DNA of 8,805 nt from Desulfobacterales bacterium. Its GTDB lineage: Bacteria > Desulfobacterota > Desulfobacteria > Desulfobacterales > DAOWNP01. The DNA is taken from positions 1 to 8,805 of the forward strand of contig JASFBI010000044.1 of the NCBI GenBank assembly GCA_030149595.1, given 5' to 3'. Of this stretch, positions 1 through 6,132 are shown piece after piece (the stretch's first letter is position 1; each line of letters opens with the position of its first letter). The notes beneath the pieces are model-generated. The model saw nothing but the letters and a program-made list of their open reading frames with translations. It did no database searches and was not told where the DNA came from. Made by a program: the position numbers and the translations under genes.

Positions 1-1025
1 TTTCCTATGCTCAAATTATGCGAACCCTTTACTGATTTTTTTACCGGTTGGTTATTATAACCTATTACAAGATTACCCAGCCCATTAACCTTGCCGTCTG
101 TTGCACCTGTCCCATTTACCAGATTAAGGTTCACCCTGGAAAATACTATATCACTGCCTTTACGGCTAACACCAGCAAGAAGAGCAGATAAACGCTTTAC
201 TGTTTTTTCAAGCTGGATAACCTGAGCTGAAAGTTTATTATAGTCTGACTTGCTGACCACTGTAGATTTACCTGATCCTTTTGATCCAAATACAATTGCA
301 GACACTATTCCTGCAAGTTCACTTTTTTTAACAATACCTTCACCAATGTGTGCTGCAGCAACAGATCCTGATACAATATCTGCTCCATTATGTGAATGTA
401 CAACATCTGCTTTTTCTTTTAGTTTTGATTCAAATTCATCTCTGTATATAATCTCTTTTGCAGGAACTTGTTTAGATTCAACTGCTGTTTTTTTTCTGCC
501 ATATACAGCAGAGAGTAAAATATTTTTATAAATACAATCTTTTACCCCTGCATTTCTATAATACCTGCAGAGCATTTTAGAATTTAATTTCATATACTCA
601 GAAATATCTTTTTTCCCTATCCACCCAATATATTTTCCATTTGAAAAATCAAATGCTCCTTTTTTCCCATTTACAAATAAAAGAGAGAAAAAAGCAGGTG
701 TTTTTACTTTTCTGCCATTATTTTTTTTTGTAGTAATTTCAGTATTAAACATGATTGAAGTGTATTTATCATTTAGCCGTACAGCATCAACAGGCATTTT
801 AAAAACCAGTTTTCTTTTTTTCCTGGCTTGTCTTGAAATAACAAACGTCTGGGCATGTTTTATAACTGAAATTTTATCGTCTTTTTCTGATATTCCCTTT
901 GGAAGTTTTGCAAAAAGGTCATCAATTCCGCTTATTTTATCAGCAAAAGCAGGTGATAAAAAAGATGGGATAAACAGAAATAAGAACATAAAAAAAATAC
1001 AATATTTTATATAACCCGCCTTCAT
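1..1025 (-). CDS. Secreted protein with coiled coil and Gly/Asn-rich head-like motifs, C-terminus cut by window edge
   Basis: The frame is open from an ATG at 1025 to the left edge (341 codons, no stop), so the 3' end is missing. A GGAGG ribosome site lies 8 nt before the start. Residues 1-28 form a Sec signal peptide ending A-F-A. Residues about 30-200 are a lysine-rich domain I do not recognise. A predicted coiled coil covers about 262-288 (KLSAQVIQLEKTVKRLSALL). It is followed at about 299-341 by motifs NGLGNLVIGYN and GSHNLSIG. From memory, such motifs introduce repeated Asn/Gly head-like beta structures in secreted or surface proteins of delta-proteobacteria and other environmental bacteria, so more repeats probably follow beyond the edge. 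Inference: exported, probably surface-exposed and oligomeric through the coiled coil. It lies 184 bp downstream of the porin gene on the same strand, separated by an inverted-repeat element. Function unknown. A run of nine T at 721-729 (A9 in the message) lies inside the gene. Confidence 0.8.
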   Translation of the reverse strand, partial: MKAGYIKYCIFFMFLFLFIPSFLSPAFADKISGIDDLFAKLPKGISEKDDKISVIKHAQTFVISRQARKKRKLVFKMPVDAVRLNDKYTSIMFNTEITTKKNNGRKVKTPAFFSLLFVNGKKGAFDFSNGKYIGWIGKKDISEYMKLNSKMLCRYYRNAGVKDCIYKNILLSAVYGRKKTAVESKQVPAKEIIYRDEFESKLKEKADVVHSHNGADIVSGSVAAAHIGEGIVKKSELAGIVSAIVFGSKGSGKSTVVSKSDYNKLSAQVIQLEKTVKRLSALLAGVSRKGSDIVFSRVNLNLVNGTGATDGKVNGLGNLVIGYNNQPVKKSVKGSHNLSIG

Positions 1026-1056
1026 AACAGTTTCCTCCATTTTTTAAAAAACTGCC

Positions 1057-1202
1057 TCGACAGACTGTTACAGAACAAAAAATTATTCAAGTTCAAGGTG
1101 GAAATTTAATTTAATAACAGGCATACCTGTTACATTCCGAAGATCAGATTAACTTTCCAACGCAAAAAGTGGACAAAGCAGTGTTTTGTAACAGCCTGTC
1201 GA
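1057..1202. repeat. Long inverted repeat (21-nt arms, 19/21 match) enclosing 104 nt
   Basis: The left arm at 1057-1077 begins TCGACAGACTGTTACAG. The reverse complement of the right arm at 1182-1202 begins TCGACAGGCTGTTACAA. Nineteen of 21 positions pair. Each arm also holds the small palindrome ACAGNCTGT. A third copy of the core CTGTTACA lies inside at 1127-1134, partly within the central hairpin. I see no target-site duplication and no open frame between the arms. It could be a small non-autonomous mobile element, or a structured RNA element between porin and secreted-protein genes acting as a read-through regulator. It lacks a U-run typical of an intrinsic terminator. Confidence 0.65.
1115..1132. 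repeat. Small perfect hairpin inside the inverted-repeat element
   Basis: TAACAGG-cata-CCTGTTA gives a perfect 7-bp stem with a 4-nt loop, in the centre of the larger inverted repeat. Its right arm shares CTGTTA with the outer arms, so alternative pairings between centre and arms are possible. Confidence 0.6.
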
Positions 1203-1209
1203 ACACTAT

Positions 1210-2568
1210 TTAAAATACATATGAACATTTTGCAGCAAAAAGAAACCAGTCTTCAGATAATTCACCAGAATTATCTGCACGGTTTATCTGAGCTGTTCCG
1301 TCCATAACATGTCCTTCTAATTTTAAAGCTACATTTTTAGCAATATCAAATCGAAATGTCATACATGCATCTTTTTGCCATGCACGGTGCCTGTTGTCTT
1401 CAGAAAATTTGGGCAGACCTGTAAACAGATCGTTTCCTGTACCATCTTTATCACTTTTATCCGGATAATATTCTCCATAATAGACCCCAAGCTCAAACAG
1501 TTCGGAAAATCTGTATGCAATACTTCCATAATACCCTTCAGTTGTAACGGTTAATACTGTGCCGGTATCTTCAAGAAGCATACTCATAGGTTGACCTATA
1601 CTATCAAAACCTATGTTTATTTTTTGTTGAGCATACTCTGCTGCAAAAGTAAAATTATTCCATATATATTCTGTTGATAAAACATAATTTTCTACATCTA
1701 AAGCTAAATGTAGAGGATTAACATCAAGCAGCACTCCTATTCCTGTTAAAAAATCCAGCACAGGAATATCTTTCATAGGACCTAACATCTCTGCTGGCAA
1801 CTCACTTAAAAAACCTCCATCAATAGAAAGAGCTGTATTTAAATTAATTTTAATTTTATATCCTGTTACACCTATTTTCAGCCCATCCAGTGGTGTTTCC
1901 CAAAAAAGAGAACCGGCATAAGCACGGCTAACATCTATCTCCTCTACATCAGCATCTAACATGCCCGGCAGCATGTCTGACAGAAATCGTGAAACACCTG
2001 TGTCCTCATCTATATTTGGCACGCCATATTCAAAATTATATGCAATAATTCCAGCTGTATTCATATCAAATTCGCCAAAAGCACTTATTCCCTGCACGGA
2101 GGCTATAACATCTCTCCATGAATCCTGATAAATACACTGGGGCAGTAATACATTTACCCTTAAATAATCAGAATCCCTTGATTCATTGTACAAACCATGG
2201 GGTATTTTAATCAAACCACCGGAAATATTAAGCCACTCTTTATAATCATATGATAAAAAAGCTCTGTCTAAAAAAACTTTGTAATTATTCATAGTACCAA
2301 GATCATATGAATAAAGCTGTACTGCAGCATGAAGTCTGTCTGTTGCATCTGCTGCAAAACTTAAATACATGTCAGAAAACTGAAAAGTCCCGTCACTGGT
2401 ATCAGCATATAGATTGTTATTATCACTGTGCATATATCCAAATGATACACCGCCATGCATATCAATGCCTCCTAAATCATCATACTCAACAGCAAAAGCA
2501 AAATCTGAAAAAAAGAATAATAGAATTAAAGATAAAACCAATTTTTTTATTTTAATTTTATATATCAT
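1210..2568 (-). CDS. Outer-membrane beta-barrel protein (putative porin)
   Basis: This 452-residue protein has a Sec signal peptide at 1-26 (K-rich start, long Leu/Phe core, A-F-A cleavage site) and a mature part rich in alternating hydrophobic and polar strands with many Tyr, Trp and Phe. It ends in FAAKCSYVF, and a C-terminal aromatic strand ending in Phe is the usual recognition signal for the outer-membrane assembly machinery. The length suits a porin-like barrel. The strand from 'GGVSFGYMHSD' onward and the internal 'LSISGG/SIAYRFS'-like strands support the barrel, but I cannot assign a substrate or named family. An AAAGGAG ribosome site lies just upstream of the ATG. The gene is 32 bp downstream of the PstS-like gene, so the two are probably cotranscribed. 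The pairing of a small PstS-like protein with a porin gene is familiar from other proteobacteria, which suggests joint uptake or sensing of a small solute across the outer membrane. Confidence 0.8.
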   Translation of the reverse strand: MIYKIKIKKLVLSLILLFFFSDFAFAVEYDDLGGIDMHGGVSFGYMHSDNNNLYADTSDGTFQFSDMYLSFAADATDRLHAAVQLYSYDLGTMNNYKVFLDRAFLSYDYKEWLNISGGLIKIPHGLYNESRDSDYLRVNVLLPQCIYQDSWRDVIASVQGISAFGEFDMNTAGIIAYNFEYGVPNIDEDTGVSRFLSDMLPGMLDADVEEIDVSRAYAGSLFWETPLDGLKIGVTGYKIKINLNTALSIDGGFLSELPAEMLGPMKDIPVLDFLTGIGVLLDVNPLHLALDVENYVLSTEYIWNNFTFAAEYAQQKINIGFDSIGQPMSMLLEDTGTVLTVTTEGYYGSIAYRFSELFELGVYYGEYYPDKSDKDGTGNDLFTGLPKFSEDNRHRAWQKDACMTFRFDIAKNVALKLEGHVMDGTAQINRADNSGELSEDWFLFAAKCSYVF

Positions 2569-2600
2569 AATTAAATCTCCTTTAGGTATTCTATAATATT

Positions 2601-3038
2601 TTATTGTATGGAAACTGTTTTTACCTTAGCTGTTTTTGCAGATGAAGAGACATAACCTATGGAATCTTTTGTTTTAGCAATATATTTTATCAGGTTTTTT
2701 TCATCACTAAACTCTCTTGCAGGAATAGATTTTAATGAAAATGCTTTCTTTTTCATAAATCTTGAAAATGCAGGCGGACTTTTTTTTATATATTTTTTTA
2801 AAAAAGCCTTATGAACTTCTCCTTCAATCAATACAGCCACCTTAATTTTATGGCCATTTCCCCATCTTTTTGTTTTTCCCAATATAATTTTTTTAACCTG
2901 ATTTGCTGTAAGTGAACTCTCTGCCACATTTTTATTTACCACCACAATAACATTTTCTGCAAAAACAAGATGCTGCCCCAAAAACACTCCTGTTAGTGCA
3001 ATAAAAAAAAACAACCTAAGCAATAAATTAAACCTCAT
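2601..3038 (-). CDS. Small periplasmic PstS-like (phosphate-binding-domain family) protein
   Basis: From the ATG at 3038 the protein has 145 residues: a signal peptide at 1-27 (R-rich start, hydrophobic core, V-F-A cleavage), then one compact PBP-like domain. Features typical of short PstS-like proteins are VVVNKN near the mature N-terminus, 'LTANQVKKIILGKTKRWGNG' at about 43-62 (the LGK..RW..G pattern), a Phe-rich middle, and 'SIGYVSSSA' near the C-terminus. At about half the length of true PstS it probably holds one lobe-like domain, so phosphate binding is not assured. An ATG 51 nt upstream at 3089 is in frame and also has a passable ribosome site. I prefer 3038 because AAGGAG sits 6 nt before it and the signal peptide then begins correctly. 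It lies between the LivK-like and porin genes with gaps of 83 and 32 bp, and no phosphate ABC permease is nearby. Confidence 0.8.
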   Translation of the reverse strand: MRFNLLLRLFFFIALTGVFLGQHLVFAENVIVVVNKNVAESSLTANQVKKIILGKTKRWGNGHKIKVAVLIEGEVHKAFLKKYIKKSPPAFSRFMKKKAFSLKSIPAREFSDEKNLIKYIAKTKDSIGYVSSSAKTAKVKTVSIQ

Positions 3039-3044
3039 AATCTT

Positions 3045-3050
3045 CTCCTT
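3045..3050 (-). promoter_or_regulatory. Ribosome binding site that decides the start of the PstS-like gene
   Basis: On the minus strand the sequence reads AAGGAG, then 6 nt, then ATG at 3038. This site falls inside the longer possible reading frame starting at 3089, and supports the shorter product with a clean signal peptide. Confidence 0.65.
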
Positions 3051-3121
3051 AATAAAAATATTATTAAATATCAGAATACAACAACTCATAAATCCTTTAA
3101 TTAATAAAAATACCAGATCTT

Positions 3122-4351
3122 CTATTTTTCTTTAAAAAATCTTAAATCATGCTGGGAGTCTCTGTTTTCATAAACATCGGAAAGTCTTTTTATGGGAGAT
3201 AAGTATCCGCCAGGACCTAATTGAGTAAAATATATCTTATCTGACCCCTGATGATTATCTCTATTAAAAGAAAATAAAAAACCGGAAAGATCTGTAAAAA
3301 ACTGACTTTCAGCTGAAATGCGGAATTTTTTTAAAGAGAAATTCCCTTTTATATCAAACAAGATTTTACACAAGGCTTTTGCTGCTATAAATCCTTCCAG
3401 TCCAATAAACCCCGGTTCAAAAGCAGATATAAATTTCTTTGTAATTTTATTATATTCAGAAACTACAGGTATTTTTCTATAATAGGGAAATGGAACAACC
3501 TGGGAAACCACAACTCCTACCCCCTGGTTTACAAGTATCTCTCCCAGCATATTTCCTGATGCAAAAGAAGTACATAAAAACATGGTTTTACTTCCTGCTT
3601 TACGCATCATTTTAATAAGTTTTGCTGCAGGAGCAGATCCTGCTATTATTATTGTTGCTCCAGGACGGGTAGATATTAATGCTTTTACTGAAGACTCTAT
3701 ATCTTTGTCTTCATTTAAATATGATGTTTCATTTAATACTTCAATATCATATTTTTTTAATGCTTTTTTTATGTATCTTAACCCTTCCTGACCATAATCA
3801 TCTTTTTTATAAAAAACTGAAATTCTTTTTATTTTTTTTTCAAGTACCAATGCATCAATCATTGAACTTACTTCATTATCAATACCAGGGCGGATATTAA
3901 AAATATTGTTTAACACAGGTTTCCTGAGAAAACCTGCTCCTGATAAAGGAGCAAAAAAAAGTATTTTATTATCAACTGCTGCAGCAGATCCTATTTTTGA
4001 TGAGTATTTTCCAAGATAAGCAAACAAGATAGAAACCTTATCTTTTTTTATTAGTTTTTCTGTATTTTCAAAACATTTTTTCAGATTATTTTGATCATCG
4101 TAAGTAATAAATCGTATTTTTTGTCCCCTTATTCCTCCTGCTTCATTAATATACTTAAAATATGCCAATGCTCCATCGCGCAAACCAGCCCCTGCCTTTT
4201 TTAAAGGTCCGCTCAAATCACATGATTGGCCTACTAAAATCTCCTTTGCACCATTATCAGCAAATACAGGAGAAATTTTAAAAAAAACAATAAAACAAAT
4301 TAGATTAAACAGCATTAAAATTGTTAAATAGAAATTATATTTTTTCTTCAC
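3122..4351 (-). CDS. LivK-like periplasmic solute-binding protein (Peripla_BP_6 type), GTG start
   Basis: This 409-residue protein has a signal peptide at about 1-31 (three Lys, long hydrophobic core, V-F-A) and then a type I periplasmic binding fold. The stretch at about 37-87 matches the amino-acid-binding family: 'ILVGQSCDLSGPL', 'GLRDGALAYFKYINEAGGI', 'GQKIRFITYDD'. The usual downstream features also appear: 'FFAPLSGAG' at about 132-140 and 'RISVFYKKDDYGQEGL' at about 176-191, which forms the inter-lobe strand region. No Cys follows the signal peptide, so it is predicted to be soluble rather than a lipoprotein. The start codon is GTG at 4351, with GGAGGTG immediately before it; an in-frame stop five codons upstream excludes a longer product. 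Branched-chain amino acids or related small ligands are the family's usual substrates, but the actual ligand cannot be read here. The Liv permease and ATPase genes are absent, so it is an orphan binding protein. It is the first gene of the leftward cluster. Confidence 0.87.
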   Translation of the reverse strand: MKKKYNFYLTILMLFNLICFIVFFKISPVFADNGAKEILVGQSCDLSGPLKKAGAGLRDGALAYFKYINEAGGIRGQKIRFITYDDQNNLKKCFENTEKLIKKDKVSILFAYLGKYSSKIGSAAAVDNKILFFAPLSGAGFLRKPVLNNIFNIRPGIDNEVSSMIDALVLEKKIKRISVFYKKDDYGQEGLRYIKKALKKYDIEVLNETSYLNEDKDIESSVKALISTRPGATIIIAGSAPAAKLIKMMRKAGSKTMFLCTSFASGNMLGEILVNQGVGVVVSQVVPFPYYRKIPVVSEYNKITKKFISAFEPGFIGLEGFIAAKALCKILFDIKGNFSLKKFRISAESQFFTDLSGFLFSFNRDNHQGSDKIYFTQLGPGGYLSPIKRLSDVYENRDSQHDLRFFKEK

Positions 4352-4353
4352 AA

Positions 4354-4360
4354 CACCTCC
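4354..4360 (-). promoter_or_regulatory. Strong ribosome site before the GTG start of the LivK-like gene
   Basis: On the minus strand GGAGGTG, a long match to the anti-Shine-Dalgarno sequence, lies only 2 nt from the GTG start. The spacing is short but the match is long, and no other in-frame start lies between it and the upstream stop at 4364-4366. Confidence 0.55.
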
Positions 4361-4378
4361 ATATTATGTATTTAATAA

Positions 4379-4392
4379 CGGCCATGAGGCCG
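4379..4392. repeat. GC-rich hairpin in the 5' leader of the LivK-like gene
   Basis: CGGCC-atga-GGCCG forms a perfect 5-bp all-GC stem with a 4-nt loop, in an otherwise very AT-rich stretch, about 28 nt before the GTG start. It could be part of a leader structure for the binding-protein gene. On the plus strand a short T-run follows at 4400-4404, but there is no plus-strand gene upstream for it to terminate. Confidence 0.45.
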
Positions 4393-4427
4393 ATCTGGCT
4401 TTTTCATTAAAGTTTGCCCACAACAGC

Positions 4428-4455
4428 CGTATTACTTTTACGGTTTTTCATATAA
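4428..4455 (+). repeat. 28-nt direct repeat, copy 1
   Basis: The sequence begins CGTATTACTTTTAC and ends TTTCATATAA. It matches copy 2 at 4515-4542 in 25 of 28 positions, differing at repeat positions 15, 16 and 18. The copies start 87 bp apart. Copy 1 also contains CCGTA...TACGG around it (4427-4443), a small 5-bp hairpin that copy 2 lacks. Direct repeats upstream of a divergent gene pair are possible regulator-binding sites. Confidence 0.6.
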
Positions 4456-4514
4456 ATTTTATTTTTTATTAATTAAGGCAGCAGATAAATTAAAAAAACT
4501 TTAATATAAAGAGA

Positions 4515-4542
4515 CGTATTACTTTTACACTCTTTCATATAA
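4515..4542 (+). repeat. 28-nt direct repeat, copy 2
   Basis: This is the second copy of the element at 4428-4455 (25/28 identical). Its last ten bases, TTTCATATAA, are also the start of the left arm of the long inverted repeat at 4533-4571, so direct and inverted repeats overlap here. Confidence 0.6.
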
Positions 4543-4571
4543 CCTGCATGACCAGAGCAGGTTATATGAAA
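4533..4571. repeat. Perfect inverted repeat, 15-bp arms with 9-nt loop
   Basis: The left arm TTTCATATAACCTGC (4533-4547) pairs without mismatch with GCAGGTTATATGAAA (4557-4571) across the loop atgaccaga. No U-run follows on either strand, so a Rho-independent terminator is unlikely. It lies about 180 nt upstream of the LivK-like start and 530 nt upstream of the roadblock start. An operator for a dimeric regulator, a structured RNA, or the trace of a small mobile element are all possible. Confidence 0.7.
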
Positions 4572-4964
4572 TTAAATAAAAACACTAAAAGTCTCCAGAC
4601 TTGCCGGTTTTCATTTACAAACTATTTAAAATATAGGAAATTATGAAATATTAAGTGAAGTATATTTTTTTAAAAATAAATATATTAATAATTAATTATC
4701 ATAAACTTATATAAAAAGTAAATAAATAAAAAAAAATAATTGCAAAATAGTAATATATAGTTTAAATTCAGATAGTATCTGTTTTTGATTGTCGTTTTTT
4801 TTCTAATATCAATATATTTTCAATTAAAAATAATCCACATAAAATTATTTGTTTTCAATACAATAGTTCTATCTAAAATCAAATTACTGATAATTAATTA
4901 GTTTTTTTAAATTTTATATGGAACTCCGTTCAACAGACCGTAATCATGAGAGTTTTAATTTTTG

Positions 4965-4993
4965 TTGTGGCAGGTAAATCTGTCATGTATGTT
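4965..4993 (+). promoter_or_regulatory. Possible sigma-70-type promoter of the roadblock/GTPase operon
   Basis: TTGTGG at 4965-4970, a 17-nt spacer, and TATGTT at 4988-4993 give acceptable -35 and -10 boxes about 105 nt before the first gene. In DNA this AT-rich such matches are frequent by chance, so this is a weak prediction. Confidence 0.25.
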
Positions 4994-5098
4994 ATAAAAA
5001 ACTTTATGCAGCAATTTCAGGTTTTATTTTAAACTAAATAAATATTTTCCTTAAAAATCTATACTTATAAATTTTTTAAAAATTATGGAGAAAATTTA

Positions 5099-5494
5099 AT
5101 GGAGTTTTCCTTAGATTTTAATGAAGAACAGATTGAAAAGCTCGAATCAATTTTAGAAGAGCAATTAATAAAACTTGGTGTTGAAAATGTTACACTCATT
5201 GACCTGTCAGGTAATGTAATAGTTACAATAGATAATGGGTCGAGCACCAAAGATGTATACTCACTTGCAGCACTTGCCGCAGGTAATTATGCTGCTGTAA
5301 GTGCTATGGCAAAAATAATAGGAGAACAGGAATTTTCGCTGCTGTTTCACAAGGGGGAAAATGAAAGTATTCATTTTAGTAAAATTACAGATGACTTTTT
5401 ATTAATTACAATTTTTGGCAAAAAAGTTTCTCTCGGTTTTTTAAGATTAAAAGTAGCAGAAGTAATAAAAGAGATTGAAGAGCTTTTTAAATAA
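5099..5494 (+). CDS. Roadblock/LC7-domain protein (MglB-like GTPase regulator)
   Basis: The 131-residue cytoplasmic protein has the roadblock alpha-beta layout. Helix 1 is at about 8-27 (EEQIEKLESILEEQL), followed by strands at 31-44 ('VTLIDLSGNVIVTID'). The small-residue helix 'AALAAGNYAAVSAMAKIIG' at 57-75 comes next, then strands at 79-84, 91-95 and 99-106, and a C-terminal helix 'LRLKVAEVIKEIEELF'. The run of Ala, the invariant-looking GNYAA, and the 'SLLFHKG' strand after the helix are typical of roadblock proteins beside MglA GTPases. In Myxococcus, MglB is the GTPase-activating partner of MglA, and mglB precedes mglA as here. It is a little shorter than myxobacterial MglB as I recall it. 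ATGGAG lies 8 nt before the ATG. Only 19 bp separate it from the GTPase gene, so it is likely the first gene of the operon. Calling it the cognate GAP is inference from pairing. Confidence 0.88.
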   Translation: MEFSLDFNEEQIEKLESILEEQLIKLGVENVTLIDLSGNVIVTIDNGSSTKDVYSLAALAAGNYAAVSAMAKIIGEQEFSLLFHKGENESIHFSKITDDFLLITIFGKKVSLGFLRLKVAEVIKEIEELFK

Positions 5495-5500
5495 TAATTA

Positions 5501-5505
5501 AGGGG
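5501..5505 (+). promoter_or_regulatory. Ribosome site setting the TTG start of the GTPase gene
   Basis: AGGGG lies 8 nt before TTG at 5514. An ATG at 5507 lies closer but is out of frame. The next in-frame ATG codes for residue 44, beyond the P-loop, so TTG is the only start that keeps the GTP-binding site. Confidence 0.6.
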
Positions 5506-5513
5506 TATGGATT

Positions 5514-6122
5514 TTGTCACTTATAAACAGGAAAAAAAAAGAGGTTCAGATAAAAATTGTTTATTACGGTCCTGGCCGTGGAGGAAAAACAACCAATCTT
5601 GAATTTATTAATAATAAATTTAAAGAGAGAATTAAAAATGAGATGATTACAATTAAAACCCACGGGGACAGAACCCTTTTTTTTGATTTCCTGCCTTTTG
5701 ATATAGGTAAAATTAAGGGCTACAGCATAAAAGTTCAACTTTATACTGTACCTGGCCAGGTAAAATACAATGCAACAAGAAAGCTTGTATTACGCGGAGT
5801 TGATGGAATTGTCTTTGTTGCAGATTCAATGGTGCTAAGGGAAGATATGAATCTTATATCTTTAGACAATCTCAAAGAAAACCTTTTAGCATTTAACAGA
5901 GATTTATATAATTTCCCCCTTGTACTGCAGTTTAATAAAAGGGATTTGGTAAAAGAAGGAATTAAACTCATTCCCATTGAAAAGCTTAAACAAGATTTGA
6001 ACTCTAAGTTAAAAGTCCCCTGTTTTCAGGCAAGTGCTTTGAGCGGAATAAATGTAGTTCCCACCTTAAAAAAAATTATTACTGAAACCGTTAAGTCTGT
6101 TCAAATAAAACTAACAGAATAA
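5514..6122 (+). CDS. mglA-like: MglA-like small Ras-type GTPase, TTG start
   Basis: This 202-residue cytoplasmic GTPase aligns without gaps to the N-terminal 145 residues of Myxococcus MglA as I remember it. The motifs are: start MSLIN; strand KIVYYGP; Walker A G19-P-G-R-G-G-K25-T26-T27; switch region 'GDRTLFFDFLP' at 51-61 (R53, T54, D58 present); G3 'TVPGQ' at 78-82 with Gln82; 'RKLVLRGVDGIVFVADS' at 89-105; G4 'NKRD' at 141-144; and an SALSG G5 motif at 174-178. All catalytic and nucleotide-binding positions known from MglA are kept. The P-loop has R22-G23 where I recall Leu-Cys, and H50-G51 replaces the usual Glu-Thr/Ser. It is a few residues longer at the C-terminus than the 195-residue MglA. 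In myxobacteria MglA sets cell polarity and motility; here the effector is unknown. It follows the MglB-like gene by 19 bp and precedes the next gene by 10 bp. A tract of nine A at 5532-5540 encodes the KKK at residues 7-9. Confidence 0.92.
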   Translation: MSLINRKKKEVQIKIVYYGPGRGGKTTNLEFINNKFKERIKNEMITIKTHGDRTLFFDFLPFDIGKIKGYSIKVQLYTVPGQVKYNATRKLVLRGVDGIVFVADSMVLREDMNLISLDNLKENLLAFNRDLYNFPLVLQFNKRDLVKEGIKLIPIEKLKQDLNSKLKVPCFQASALSGINVVPTLKKIITETVKSVQIKLTE

Positions 6123-6132
6123 GGAAAAGAAA

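Larger units (their letters stand above)
1026..1209. other. Intergenic segment between porin and secreted-protein genes
   Basis: This 184-bp stretch is not coding on either strand as far as can be seen. It holds a long imperfect inverted repeat whose arms lie at 1057-1077 and 1182-1202, a small perfect hairpin at its centre, and the ribosome site of the downstream secreted protein. It is markedly less AT-rich than the other large gap of this window. Confidence 0.6.
4352..5098. other. 747-bp divergent intergenic region
   Basis: No convincing gene is seen on either strand. The left third (4379-4571) is structured: a GC-rich hairpin, two 28-nt direct repeats, and a perfect long inverted repeat. 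The stretch 4600-4930 is extremely AT-rich with many short A and T runs, and I see nothing distinct there beyond that. The region must carry the promoters of both divergent units. Confidence 0.7.

Noticed and set aside
261..290. Walker-A-like string GSKGSGKST (residues 247-255) in the secreted protein at the left edge
   Set aside because: It fits G-x4-GK-S/T, but it lies in a Gly/Ser/Lys linker just before a coiled coil of a protein with a signal peptide, with no Walker B or other nucleotide-binding features. A cytoplasmic ATPase role is not credible.
250..1014. Plus-strand open frames at 250-531 and 751-1014
   Set aside because: They overlap the minus-strand secreted-protein gene, which has a signal peptide, a coiled coil and a good ribosome site. 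The plus-strand products show no recognisable features.
2307..2596. Plus-strand open frames over the start of the porin gene
   Set aside because: They lie antisense to the porin signal peptide region, with low-complexity translation and no convincing ribosome site.
4428..4542. CRISPR array
   Set aside because: There are only two imperfect repeat copies, with no further repeats and no cas gene in the window.
4533..4571. Intrinsic terminator
   Set aside because: The stem is long and perfect, but neither side is followed by a run of T, and no gene ends next to it.
4960..4990. Sigma-54 promoter suggested by TGGCAGG before the roadblock gene
   Set aside because: The -12 GC is not at the required distance from the -24 GG, so the match fails.
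5517..5977. Minus-strand open frames inside the GTPase gene
   Set aside because: They are antisense to a gene with all GTPase motifs intact and have no supporting features.
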